This document shows positions 9,491 to 17,821 of a stretch of 64,000 nucleotides of DNA, one piece after another. A program made the translations under genes and the position numbers. This DNA comes from Chitinophagaceae bacterium (lineage in GTDB: Bacteria; Bacteroidota; Bacteroidia; Chitinophagales; Chitinophagaceae). The stretch lies in NCBI GenBank assembly GCA_025449935.1, contig JANWIJ010000042.1, forward strand, positions 1 to 64,000, in the 5' to 3' direction. The notes under the pieces are model-generated. The model was not told the DNA's origin, ran no database searches, and saw nothing but the letters and a program-made list of their open reading frames with translations. Position 1 is the stretch's first letter. Each line of letters starts with the position of its first letter.

Positions 9491-9530
9491 CTGTTGAAAA
9501 CAACAGTATTACCCGTGAAAGAACGGCAAA
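9491..9530 (-). promoter_or_regulatory. Putative SRAP-operon promoter with overlapping palindromic operator
   Basis: On the minus strand, TTTG (9530-9527) and TACTGTTG (9508-9501, 7 of 8 to TAnnTTTG apart from the free positions) are spaced by 18 bp, a Bacteroidota-type promoter. The -7 element overlaps a perfect dyad, CTGTTGAAAACAACAG (9491-9506). The dyad matches the CTGT-N8-ACAG core of the gammaproteobacterial LexA box. A repressor bound there would block RNA polymerase. The start codon lies 21 bp further downstream. Confidence 0.5.
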
Positions 9531-9654
9531 AATCTTGCAGGATTTAGAATGATTTAACTGAAGCCTTCCCGGGGTGAAAAGGGGACGCTTTGCGGAGCTT
9601 ACATGATTAATATTTCCGGGCAAACAGGAGTGAGCCAGGTACCTGTCAATCAGG

Positions 9655-10341
9655 CTATGGGATAGGTAGTACCCTCCGGATCGTTTGCCAGATGATTTTC
9701 AGATCAAGCCAGAAGCTGGCCTTACGCACATATTGTGCATCCCAGTAATAGCGCAGCATGGCGCTTTCATAATCAATACTGGGTCCATAGAATCCGTTCA
9801 CCTGTGCCCATCCCGTTACTCCGGGACGGACCAGGCTACGGAATGAATAGGAAGATATAATGAAGGAGAAACGGATACAATCTGTCATCATGTGCGGCCT
9901 GGGCCCCACCACGCTCATGTGGCCCAGCAACACATTAAAGAATTGCGGCAGTTCATCCAGGTTTGTTTGCCGCAAGAAATTTCCGGCCCGGGTAATACGG
10001 TCATCATTGTTTTCAGCCGGGCGTTCATCGGCCTCGCTGTTCTTAATCATCGTACGGAACTTGATGCAACGGAAAGGCTTCCCATTCCGGCCAATCCTGT
10101 TTTGAAGAAAAAAAACAGATCCTGTTGAATCCAGCTTAATAAGGACCGCCACCAGGGGTATCAGCCAGCTCAGTATCCCGGTGATCACCAGCAGGGAAAA
10201 GAGTACATCAAAACACCTTTTGAAGAATAAATACTTTTTCCGGCTGGCAACGAAGCTCCGTACGATCCCGTTTTGACTGGCAGCTGCCCATTTGATAACC
10301 GGCAGCTTTTGTTCAGTAATATGCTGGGCCGTGTAGTTCAA
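9655..10341 (-). CDS. Initiating polyprenyl-phosphate sugar phosphotransferase (bacterial sugar transferase family)
   Basis: Monotopic phosphoglycosyltransferase of 228 residues, similar to PglC and the C-terminal domain of WcaJ. A re-entrant hydrophobic helix (FDVLFSLLVITGILSWL) is followed by the family motifs KFRTM, TNLDELPQFFNVL, SVVGPRP and PGVTGWAQVNG. It transfers a sugar-1-phosphate from a nucleotide sugar to undecaprenyl phosphate, the first membrane step of glycan assembly. It is transcribed alone and divergently from the nucleotidyltransferase gene, and it is the likely starter enzyme for the polysaccharide locus to its right. Confidence 0.9.
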   Translation of the reverse strand: MNYTAQHITEQKLPVIKWAAASQNGIVRSFVASRKKYLFFKRCFDVLFSLLVITGILSWLIPLVAVLIKLDSTGSVFFLQNRIGRNGKPFRCIKFRTMIKNSEADERPAENNDDRITRAGNFLRQTNLDELPQFFNVLLGHMSVVGPRPHMMTDCIRFSFIISSYSFRSLVRPGVTGWAQVNGFYGPSIDYESAMLRYYWDAQYVRKASFWLDLKIIWQTIRRVLPIP

Positions 10342-10424
10342 GAGTGATTAAAAAAAAGGATAAAAATTTCTTTGATTTAATCGTCCGGGCAGATTAAAAG
10401 GTTGCTTTTTAAATCAAACTATCC

Positions 10425-11402
10425 ATGGAACAAACTGACGTGACTGAAAAAAAACAAACCACGGGGGATTTTTTTTCCGGAACAGGAAGTATATTAAAAA
10501 CACTGGGCTATTTTGATATTTTCCATTACCCGCTGACCAGGGAGGAAATCAAAACCTTTCTTTCCGCAGCTGCTGATGATGACCTTTTTGATCAATGGCT
10601 GGCGGAATTAACCACGGAAAGATCAATCTACTATTTTAACGGGTTTTATTCACTGCACAATAACCCGTTGCTGGCCTACCGCAGAAAACAAGGTAACGAA
10701 AGAGCCGCCGGTCTCTTGATTAAAGGGAACCGGATTGGCCGGTTCCTGTACCAGTTCCCCTTTGTAAGGGCGGTAGGTATTTCGGGATCCCTGTCCAAGA
10801 ATTTCGCGGATGAGAAGGCCGATATTGATTTCTTTGTTATAACAAAAACCGGGCGGCTCTGGATAGCCCGCACCCTGATGCATCTTTTTAAGAAGCTGAC
10901 TTTTTTTACCGGCCAGCAACACTTTTTCTGCATGAATTATTATATAGATGAAAAATCGCTGCTGTTAAACCAGCAGAATATTTTCACGGCTATCGAAGTA
11001 AAAACTTTGTTACCGGTAAGCGGGGAAAAAACCATGCAACATTTTTTTACAGCCAACCAATGGGCCGGCAAATGGCTCCCGGGCTGTTCCTTCCGGCCCC
11101 AGGAGAAAAAGGATCCCTCCATCACCTGGCTAAAGAAACTGGTGGAGTGGATGTTCAGCAACAAAGCAGGAAACCTGGCAGAACATTATCTTTTCCGGCT
11201 GACTGAAAAACGCTGGAGCAGGAAAATAAAAAAAGAAAAAAGAAATGATAAAGGAGCCCGGATGGCGTTGATCACGGGGAAACATTTTGCGAGGTCCAAC
11301 CCGGATGATTTCCAGGAAAAGGTGCTTGCCTTATACCAGCAAAAATTGTCAGCCATCAGGAAAAACTACCAGGCTACCGCCGCTATTTCTTCTGCAAGGT
11401 GA
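10425..11402 (+). CDS. Nucleotidyltransferase-fold protein with N-terminal winged-helix-like region
   Basis: 325 residues. The N-terminal ~90 residues (LGYFDIFHYPLTREEI) look like a winged helix often fused to minimal nucleotidyltransferases. The catalytic signature is GISGSLSKNFADEKADIDFFVIT: a GS pair followed by D-x-D, typical of the polymerase-beta superfamily. No membrane segments are evident. The substrate is unknown; a role tied to the neighbouring methyltransferase and radical SAM genes is only positional. The 3' end overlaps the convergent methyltransferase gene by 20 bp. Confidence 0.6.
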   Translation: MEQTDVTEKKQTTGDFFSGTGSILKTLGYFDIFHYPLTREEIKTFLSAAADDDLFDQWLAELTTERSIYYFNGFYSLHNNPLLAYRRKQGNERAAGLLIKGNRIGRFLYQFPFVRAVGISGSLSKNFADEKADIDFFVITKTGRLWIARTLMHLFKKLTFFTGQQHFFCMNYYIDEKSLLLNQQNIFTAIEVKTLLPVSGEKTMQHFFTANQWAGKWLPGCSFRPQEKKDPSITWLKKLVEWMFSNKAGNLAEHYLFRLTEKRWSRKIKKEKRNDKGARMALITGKHFARSNPDDFQEKVLALYQQKLSAIRKNYQATAAISSAR

Positions 11403-12204
11403 TAATATAGTAGTCACCGGTCACTTTCCAGGGCCAGGCAGATTTCCATTTTCCTTCTTTTTTTACCAGGGTCTTATAAAGCCGGGGATGCTTTTCAGCA
11501 AAATCCTCCAGGTAAGAAGGCGGCACCAGGCTGCACAAACCTTCTGTTTTCCTTACATCAAATGTATTTTTTAAATGACGGCGTATAAAGGAGGGATTAT
11601 AATACCAGCAGCGGAAATGTTCTCCTTCGATATGAGCCCTGGCCCCTCCGGAACCGGTAAATCGCCGGAACGCGGTTTTGAATTTTCCACGGAACATTAA
11701 TAAAAGCTCCCACAGGCAGAACTTTGGCAGCATTACCAGGGTAACAAACCCTCCGGGCCGCAAAAGCAATGAAAAGGAATCCAGCACTTTTTCTAAACGG
11801 CTGGTACAATTCAAACCGGCAAAATTCGAAAAAATATAGTCATAGGGACCGGGCTGCTGCAGTTTCCCCAGTTCATTAAATGAACAAAGTTCACTGCTAA
11901 TGGCAGCGGCCATTCCCTGCTGCATTATTTTTTTCTTCAGCGCCGCCTGCATACCGGGAGATATATCAGTGGCATGGATGCGATGCCCTTTGGCAGCAAA
12001 ATAAATAGCATCATCTCCGGTACCGGCGTTTAATTCCAGGATATGAGAGGCCGGCAATAGAAAAGTTTCCAGGTGGTCCCTCACTCTTTGCCTTTTGTAT
12101 TGAATGATACTGTTAGCATGGTAGAGTTCGTCAAATACCGCAGCTTGTTTATCAAACGCTGCGGCTGTAACCTGTTCCTGTATATGAAAGTGGCTTGCTG
12201 TCAT
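11383..12204 (-). CDS. Class I SAM-dependent methyltransferase
   Basis: 273 residues with a Rossmann-type methyltransferase core: motif I ILELNAGTGDDAIYFA, acidic loop ATDISPGM, and motif IV region DYIFSNFAGLNC. The substrate is unknown. It is the last gene of a five-gene minus-strand unit starting near 17005 and overlaps the preceding radical SAM gene by four bases. Its 3' end crosses the convergent nucleotidyltransferase gene. Confidence 0.8.
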   Translation of the reverse strand: MTASHFHIQEQVTAAAFDKQAAVFDELYHANSIIQYKRQRVRDHLETFLLPASHILELNAGTGDDAIYFAAKGHRIHATDISPGMQAALKKKIMQQGMAAAISSELCSFNELGKLQQPGPYDYIFSNFAGLNCTSRLEKVLDSFSLLLRPGGFVTLVMLPKFCLWELLLMFRGKFKTAFRRFTGSGGARAHIEGEHFRCWYYNPSFIRRHLKNTFDVRKTEGLCSLVPPSYLEDFAEKHPRLYKTLVKKEGKWKSAWPWKVTGDYYIITLQKK

Positions 12205-13667
12205 GAGGGCGGGGTTTCAAACTGCCGCAGTTTTTGCTTTGCTATCCAGGCCGCAGGCGAATAATAAAGGAATGAAATGGCTTTTTTTAGTTTGCTGAAT
12301 CGAAGGGATGCTGGTCTGGCCAAAATGGTCTTTATCACTTCGATGGCGAGGTGTGTCCGGTAGCTTTTATGCACGTAGCGGTGTAAGTGTTTGTAAAAAG
12401 CAGGAGCATAGGTATTACTGAACATCAGGGCCAGTTCGTCCGAATCGGTCCAGTTGGTCTTTTCTCTTAATTGTGCTTTTACCCGTTCGTAAAAAACGGT
12501 CCCCGGCAGTGGGTAAGAAACTGAAATGCCAATTTCATGCGGTAATAATTCATTGATCATGTCAATGGTCTTACGGATATCCTCTTTTCTCTCACCGGGA
12601 TAGCCAAACTGGATAAAAAATGAAGGATGGATATTGTTCTTTCTCAATATCCGGGTGGCTTCAAAGATCTGTTCCACCCTGGTGCCCTTGTCCATGGCAT
12701 CCAATATTTTCTGCGAGCCGCTTTCCGCGCCCATCCAGATGTTTTCACAGCCTGCCCTGGCAAGATCCTTAATAAAATCTTCCTGTAACAGCAGGTCGGC
12801 TCTTGCCTGTATCTTAAATGTAAACTGGAGTTGTTCTTTTTCCACCAGGTCTGCAAACTCATGGACCCACCCGGGTTTTAAACCAAAGATGTCATCGCAG
12901 AACCAGATATGATCAAAACCAAATTGTTTTTTCAGCATTTTTAATTCGGCGACCACATTTCCCGGGGACCGGGAATTATACCGGTTGCCATAGATAGGTT
13001 TTGCGCACCAGTTGCATTTAAAGGGACAGCCGCGGGTAGTGGCCATATTGAGTGAGAAATACCCTTTATGCCGTAGCCAGGTTTTACGGTACATTTCCAT
13101 GTCGGCAAGGTCCCAGGCCGGGAATGGAAGCTCATCCAGTTCCTTCATCACGGGTCTCCGGGCAGTTTTGATGACAGCATCCTGGTAACGATACGCGAGG
13201 CCGGCGACAGTTAAAAGATCGGTCTGCTTGTTATTAATAGCTGAAATCAATTCGGTTAAGGTCTGTTCTGCTTCACCGGCTATGACAAAATCCGCACCCT
13301 CCAATAAATATTTTTCAAAATGATCGGTAGCATCCGAACTCGACACAATAACGATACAGCCTTTCTGTTTGGCAAACTTCATCATTTCAAAAGCTGCCTC
13401 CCGCATATTGGTCAGGCACATTTTAGTGAGGTAATTAAACCCGTCATCGTACAATACAAAAAAATCCGGGTGATGTTTTTCCAGTGGCAGGATCACCTCC
13501 TCAGGTCCGTAAGCGAACATGCTGTCAAAAAAAGATACCTGGTGACCCTGCTCTCTCATCAGGGCGGCGGCGTACAATGTCCCGATAGGCGCATAAGGCT
13601 GACCCGTGGCCCATTGTTTGGGATCAAACCGCATAAAATAAGAATGTGAAAAAAGTATTTTACTCAT
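12201..13667 (-). CDS. B12-binding-domain radical SAM enzyme
   Basis: 488 residues from ATG 13667, chosen because it overlaps the upstream stop as TGATG; the longer ORF from 13712 lies inside that gene. The N-terminal ~150 residues form a cobalamin-binding-like Rossmann domain (APIGTLYAAALMREQGHQV). The radical SAM cluster motif C-x3-C-x2-C is in TRGCPFKCNWCAKP, followed by a TIM-barrel (IWMGAESGSQKILDAMDKG, a typical methylthiotransferase/BchE-like signature). Such enzymes methylate or rearrange unactivated carbons; the substrate is unknown. Confidence 0.82.
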   Translation of the reverse strand: MSKILFSHSYFMRFDPKQWATGQPYAPIGTLYAAALMREQGHQVSFFDSMFAYGPEEVILPLEKHHPDFFVLYDDGFNYLTKMCLTNMREAAFEMMKFAKQKGCIVIVSSSDATDHFEKYLLEGADFVIAGEAEQTLTELISAINNKQTDLLTVAGLAYRYQDAVIKTARRPVMKELDELPFPAWDLADMEMYRKTWLRHKGYFSLNMATTRGCPFKCNWCAKPIYGNRYNSRSPGNVVAELKMLKKQFGFDHIWFCDDIFGLKPGWVHEFADLVEKEQLQFTFKIQARADLLLQEDFIKDLARAGCENIWMGAESGSQKILDAMDKGTRVEQIFEATRILRKNNIHPSFFIQFGYPGERKEDIRKTIDMINELLPHEIGISVSYPLPGTVFYERVKAQLREKTNWTDSDELALMFSNTYAPAFYKHLHRYVHKSYRTHLAIEVIKTILARPASLRFSKLKKAISFLYYSPAAWIAKQKLRQFETPPS

Positions 13668-14719
13668 CAGGTAAGTTTTTTCCCGGGTGAAAGATTCAGT
13701 GAACAAACACATTTGATACAGGTACTGTTATTGGCCACATCCAGCTCTTTCCTGAATTGAATGGCTTTGTCACTATTCAGGATTTTCTCTAATGATTGCT
13801 CCCGTATATTCCCGAGCGGTTCATGGAAGAAGCAGGGTCTTACCGTTCCATCGGCTTCCACCACCGTTGACACCCAGGGCGCATTACATTTTTTATACGG
13901 GAATGCACCCTGGTTGTAAAAAGCAGCATAGTATTGATAGATTTTCCTGATTTTGACCGGCGATTCGGCAATGAATTGCGATTTTATTTCCAGGTTATAT
14001 CGCTCAACCAGGTTTTCGATTACATATTCCAGTTCAGGCAACTCAGTTTTTTCGGGCAGAATTTCCTGTTTCCGCTGGTCGCTCCATAATACTTCGCGGT
14101 TAAATGCATGGCTGCTGACATCGGCAGGTAAGAAACTGACCTGGTCCAGTCGCATTTCTTTGGCACAGTCGATAATGGCCGGCCAGCAACGGAAATTGAT
14201 CCGGTGGATCACTGTCCTGGCGCTTATCCTGAAATGCGGATTAATGCTTTTAATATAGCTGACGCCATCTCTTAACGCCTGGAAAGCCTGTGGGATATTC
14301 CTGATATAATTGTGGGTTTCTTCATCGCCGTCCAGCGATATAATAATATCATTCACATAGCGTAAAAGAGAGTGTGCATTCTTCTTCAGGGTCAGACCGG
14401 TTGAAAGCAACGTGATTTTAATTCCCTGTTGCCCCAGTATTTCACATAAGCTGAAAAAATTCGGGTTCAGGAGCGCTTCGCCCCCCGACATGACCACCTG
14501 TTGTGTGCCCAGCTTTTTTAAAGACAGTAATAATTGCCGCACATCTTCTTCAGTTAATTGTTTCAGGTTCTTATTGTCTTTCCAGATATCGCACATCACG
14601 CACCGGCAGTTACAGGCACTGTGTGGCATCAGTATTACAACGGGCAAGGCCCTTATCTGGTCCGTCTGTAACGTGCGGTAGCGTTGAAAATGGTGATATA
14701 ATGATTGGGTGACCGTCAT
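13667..14719 (-). CDS. Radical SAM protein with SPASM-like C-terminus
   Basis: 350 residues. The [4Fe-4S] motif is C-x3-C-x2-C in SACNCRCVMCDIW, followed by GGEALLNP, a classical radical SAM GGE motif. The C-terminal region has additional cysteines (KCNAPW, RPCFFHE, CIKCVCSLN) in a SPASM/twitch pattern that would bind auxiliary clusters. SPASM enzymes act on peptides, sugars or amino-glycosides. It overlaps its neighbours by 1-4 bases on both sides, so it belongs to the same operon as the two B12-type radical SAM genes. Confidence 0.83.
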   Translation of the reverse strand: MTVTQSLYHHFQRYRTLQTDQIRALPVVILMPHSACNCRCVMCDIWKDNKNLKQLTEEDVRQLLLSLKKLGTQQVVMSGGEALLNPNFFSLCEILGQQGIKITLLSTGLTLKKNAHSLLRYVNDIIISLDGDEETHNYIRNIPQAFQALRDGVSYIKSINPHFRISARTVIHRINFRCWPAIIDCAKEMRLDQVSFLPADVSSHAFNREVLWSDQRKQEILPEKTELPELEYVIENLVERYNLEIKSQFIAESPVKIRKIYQYYAAFYNQGAFPYKKCNAPWVSTVVEADGTVRPCFFHEPLGNIREQSLEKILNSDKAIQFRKELDVANNSTCIKCVCSLNLSPGKKLT

Positions 14720-15492
14720 GCAATAATAGCTTTCTGTTTAATCAGCAGCCAGGGAAAGGGGTTGTTATTCCTTTGGAGGTATTGCTGCAAGGAAGATGGC
14801 CGGTAAAGCATTTCCAGCTCAAAGCCTTCCAGTTCAGCCAGCGTATGGTGAAAATAATAACCGGACATTTCAGCAAAACCCATGTTTGTATAGTAGGCTT
14901 CTGTTCTTTTTCGCGCCGCTGCTGTTTCAGCAGGTTTGTAAAAAGGACTGTCGAGGATATGAATTTCCCCACCGGGCTTCAATAACTGGAAAGCCTGTTT
15001 CACCACCGCTGAAACCGAAGCAAAATACTGGATACAGGAAGCAAAAATGATACAATCAAATTCCATTTTTTCCAGTATTTCGGATTCCACATCAGCATAG
15101 ATGAATAAAAGATTGGGAATATGACTGAATACGCGGGCCGCCTGCTGTAATTCGGTAAAATTGATATCCGTTCCAACGACCTTGCTATGCGGCACCGTAG
15201 CCAATAGACTGCTTAGCCATCCATTTCCACAACCTACCTCCAGCATTCTCAGCGGAAGCCGCTTTTTTTCAAGATAATGGAGCAGCCGGTTACAGGAGCT
15301 TTTTCGTACCAGCCATTCGTGGTAATGGATATGATCTTTCGGCACAGCAGGTAATTGCAGCAGTTCTTCGTCGCTGTATATTCTTTGCTCTTTAAAGCGA
15401 AGTTCGATGTATCTTTTTTCAAACAGGCTGTCCGGCTTCAGCCTTTCGGGGATATAAACACGATTTGATATGGTAAATCCTTCTACATGCAT
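14716..15492 (-). CDS. Class I SAM-dependent methyltransferase
   Basis: 258 residues. Motif I is MLEVGCGNGWLSSLL, the acidic loop is VVGTDINFTEL, and a post-motif LLKPGGEIHILDSPF follows. It resembles small-molecule or sugar methyltransferases of the Methyltransf_11/25 type. It overlaps the downstream SPASM gene by four bases (ATGA) and lies 10 bp after the second B12-radical SAM gene. The substrate is unknown. Confidence 0.8.
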   Translation of the reverse strand: MHVEGFTISNRVYIPERLKPDSLFEKRYIELRFKEQRIYSDEELLQLPAVPKDHIHYHEWLVRKSSCNRLLHYLEKKRLPLRMLEVGCGNGWLSSLLATVPHSKVVGTDINFTELQQAARVFSHIPNLLFIYADVESEILEKMEFDCIIFASCIQYFASVSAVVKQAFQLLKPGGEIHILDSPFYKPAETAAARKRTEAYYTNMGFAEMSGYYFHHTLAELEGFELEMLYRPSSLQQYLQRNNNPFPWLLIKQKAIIA

Positions 15493-15502
15493 GGACGGCA
15501 GG

Positions 15503-17005
15503 TTAAAAGCCCTGGATTTCCGGTTGACGGTATTTCCACATACGGTGCAATAATTTTATTTCATAGGGGAACCGGTAAAAATTTGTTTTATAACGCAGTC
15601 CTGACACAAAGCGGATCATTTTTCGTTTCATGCTGGTGAGGCGGATGTCGGAGACCGTCGGATAATAGCCATTGAGTACCGTCTCAAAATTCCGGATCCG
15701 GTCAATCATTTCCGGTGTCAGCCAGGGCGTGAGTGGATTTTTTCTCAAATCAAAACGTTCCCATTGTGGAGTAACCCAGTCTTCTAATTTTTGGGGGAAC
15801 TCAAACCCGCTTTCTTTTACCCGGGCAAATAACTCCGATCCTTCCGTGGGAACCGGGCTATAGGTATAAAGAACTATTTCGGTACGCGGGTTAACTTCTT
15901 TTACTTTTTTAATGAAGCTGATATCAAATTCAATCTGTTCCATAACCCGTTCAGGCGTGGGAGCGGGGGTACCCAGTACAAATGAATATTCCGGAATAAT
16001 ATCAAAGCTCTTCATTCGTTCAGCAAAACGGATGATCTGTTCGCCGGTTTGGGTACCGCCTTTATCGAGTTGTTTCAATACCGCATCGTTCCCGCTTTCT
16101 GCCCCAAAGAAAATTATCTTGCAACCGGCTTCCCGGATCAGGGCCAGCGATTCATCTTTGAATTTATCCATTGTATCGATCCGGGCCATACCCCACCAGT
16201 TCATTCGTTCCGGCCGGATCATACGGGAAAACTCAACGGTTCTTTTTTCTGAAACAAAAAAATTGTTATCATGAAATTCAATGGCATTGGCTCCCCATTT
16301 TTCTTTAATGTATTTGACGTCATTAAAAACATGCTGCGCTGATTTGGCTTTCCATCTTGCTTCATAGGTAGGGACTACCGCGCAAAAGGAACAGGTAAAT
16401 GGGCAGCCAATACTTGAATGATAAGCCAGTGTACGGCTGCCCAGGTAGGTTTTTCCCAAATAATATTTATCGATAGCATACAGGCTGTTCAATTTGTCAT
16501 ACGGCAGTGCCGGCAGGATATCCTGTTCGATCAGGTCTTCTTTTGCATTCTTAATGACCCCATCACCATTGCGGTAAATAAGATTTTTGATGAGTTCATA
16601 AGGTGTATTGTTTTCCAACGCGTTTAATAGCTGCGGAAATGCGTGGTCGCCGGGACCATTGATGACAAAATCAACATACCCTGATTGTAAGACTATTTTA
16701 TAATGGTTGGTTGGAAAATACCCACCCCAGATGATGATCGTTCCGGGAAAATCTTCTTTGATTTTTTTTGAAAAAGGAATAGCCTGTTTGGTCTGGGGAC
16801 CCGGCATCACCGTAATACCGATGTACTTAAACGCCCCTGTTTGCAGGAGCCCGGCGATTTTCTGGTAAGGATTTTCTTCGCAATTGCCATCTACGATTGT
16901 CCAGTCAAAAATTCCCTCAACTGACGCGGCAATATTCATGATCGAATTAGGGATACGATGCTTGGCAACTGCACTTTTTGGATTGAAGAGAATCACCTTG
17001 TTCAT
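15503..17005 (-). CDS. B12-binding-domain radical SAM enzyme
   Basis: 500 residues and the first gene of the minus-strand unit. A cobalamin-binding-like N-terminus (ITVMPGPQTKQAIPF...IIWGGYFPTNH) is followed by the radical SAM motif in SSIGCPFTCSFCAVVP and a barrel segment IFFGAESGNDAVLKQLDKGGTQ. It is a paralogue, in architecture, of the gene at 12201. A methyltransferase or ring-modifying role is possible; the substrate is unknown. A promoter-like element lies immediately upstream. Confidence 0.82.
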   Translation of the reverse strand: MNKVILFNPKSAVAKHRIPNSIMNIAASVEGIFDWTIVDGNCEENPYQKIAGLLQTGAFKYIGITVMPGPQTKQAIPFSKKIKEDFPGTIIIWGGYFPTNHYKIVLQSGYVDFVINGPGDHAFPQLLNALENNTPYELIKNLIYRNGDGVIKNAKEDLIEQDILPALPYDKLNSLYAIDKYYLGKTYLGSRTLAYHSSIGCPFTCSFCAVVPTYEARWKAKSAQHVFNDVKYIKEKWGANAIEFHDNNFFVSEKRTVEFSRMIRPERMNWWGMARIDTMDKFKDESLALIREAGCKIIFFGAESGNDAVLKQLDKGGTQTGEQIIRFAERMKSFDIIPEYSFVLGTPAPTPERVMEQIEFDISFIKKVKEVNPRTEIVLYTYSPVPTEGSELFARVKESGFEFPQKLEDWVTPQWERFDLRKNPLTPWLTPEMIDRIRNFETVLNGYYPTVSDIRLTSMKRKMIRFVSGLRYKTNFYRFPYEIKLLHRMWKYRQPEIQGF

Positions 17006-17017
17006 CGGTTTTCAAAA

Positions 17018-17049
17018 CGAAATACAAAAGGGGGAGGTTGCCTGCCAAA
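17018..17049 (-). promoter_or_regulatory. Putative promoter of the radical SAM / methyltransferase operon
   Basis: On the minus strand, TTTG (17049-17046) and TATTTCG (17024-17018) are separated by 21 bp, close to the Bacteroidota TTTG / TAnnTTTG consensus. The same TTTG-N21-TA arrangement is seen upstream of the SAM riboswitch. It lies 12 bp before the ATG of the first radical SAM gene. Confidence 0.4.
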
Positions 17050-17094
17050 GCTTGCAGTTTATCCCTATTTTTATGAAAACCAATTGTTCAGGAC

Positions 17095-17820
17095 ATGTCA
17101 GTCACCGGGTGGGTCAGGAAAATATTCCGGGGTCAGAAAATAACGGAACCCGCAAAAGCCTATGACCAGTGGGCAACCGGATATGACAAGCAGCCCGGCA
17201 ACCTCATGCTGGACCTTGATGAGGGCATTACTCGTGATTTCCTGGAGAAAATTGACCTGTCCGGCAAAATAATGGTGGATATAGGATGCGGGACGGGCCG
17301 TCATTGGAATAAGATTCTTGCAAAAAACCCGCAACGCCTCATCGGTTATGATGTGTCTGCGGGCATGCTTGACAAATTAAAAGAAAAATTCCCGGGTGCT
17401 GAGACCTTGCTGCTGGAAGGAAACCATTTAGCCGGGATGAAAGACGCTTCGGTTGATTTTATCATTTCCACACTGGCGGTGGCGCATATTGAGCAAATCA
17501 ACCATGCATTTGAAGAATGGAACAGGGTGTTAAAACCAGGGGGTGAAGTTTTTATTACGGATTATCATCCCGATGCGCTTGCTAAAGGGGGACAACGGAC
17601 TTTTAAACATGATGGGAAGCTGATCGCTGTCAGGAATTATATCCATCCCATAGCAACGATCAGGCTTTTAACCGGGCAACTGGGTTGGAAGGAAACCCGT
17701 TTTACCGAAAAAAGCATTGATGATTCGGTCAGGGGATATTATGAAGCACAAAATGCCCTTGCTGTTTTTGAAAAATTCAGGGGCACCCGGATTATTTATG
17801 GAATCCATTTAAAAAAATAA
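17095..17820 (+). CDS. Class I SAM-dependent methyltransferase
   Basis: 241 residues with motif I MVDIGCGTGRHW, acidic loop GYDVSAGML and post-motif LKPGGEVFITDYHPDA. It resembles the ubiquinone/menaquinone-type Methyltransf_11 group. It is divergent from the radical SAM operon and is followed, one base after its stop, by an amidohydrolase, so it opens a three-gene plus-strand unit. The substrate is unknown. Confidence 0.8.
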   Translation: MSVTGWVRKIFRGQKITEPAKAYDQWATGYDKQPGNLMLDLDEGITRDFLEKIDLSGKIMVDIGCGTGRHWNKILAKNPQRLIGYDVSAGMLDKLKEKFPGAETLLLEGNHLAGMKDASVDFIISTLAVAHIEQINHAFEEWNRVLKPGGEVFITDYHPDALAKGGQRTFKHDGKLIAVRNYIHPIATIRLLTGQLGWKETRFTEKSIDDSVRGYYEAQNALAVFEKFRGTRIIYGIHLKK

Positions 17821-17821
17821 A

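Noticed and set aside
9491-9506. True E. coli-type LexA box
   Set aside because: The core match alone is expected about once in a window of this size; kept only as an operator candidate because of its position, not as proof of LexA control.
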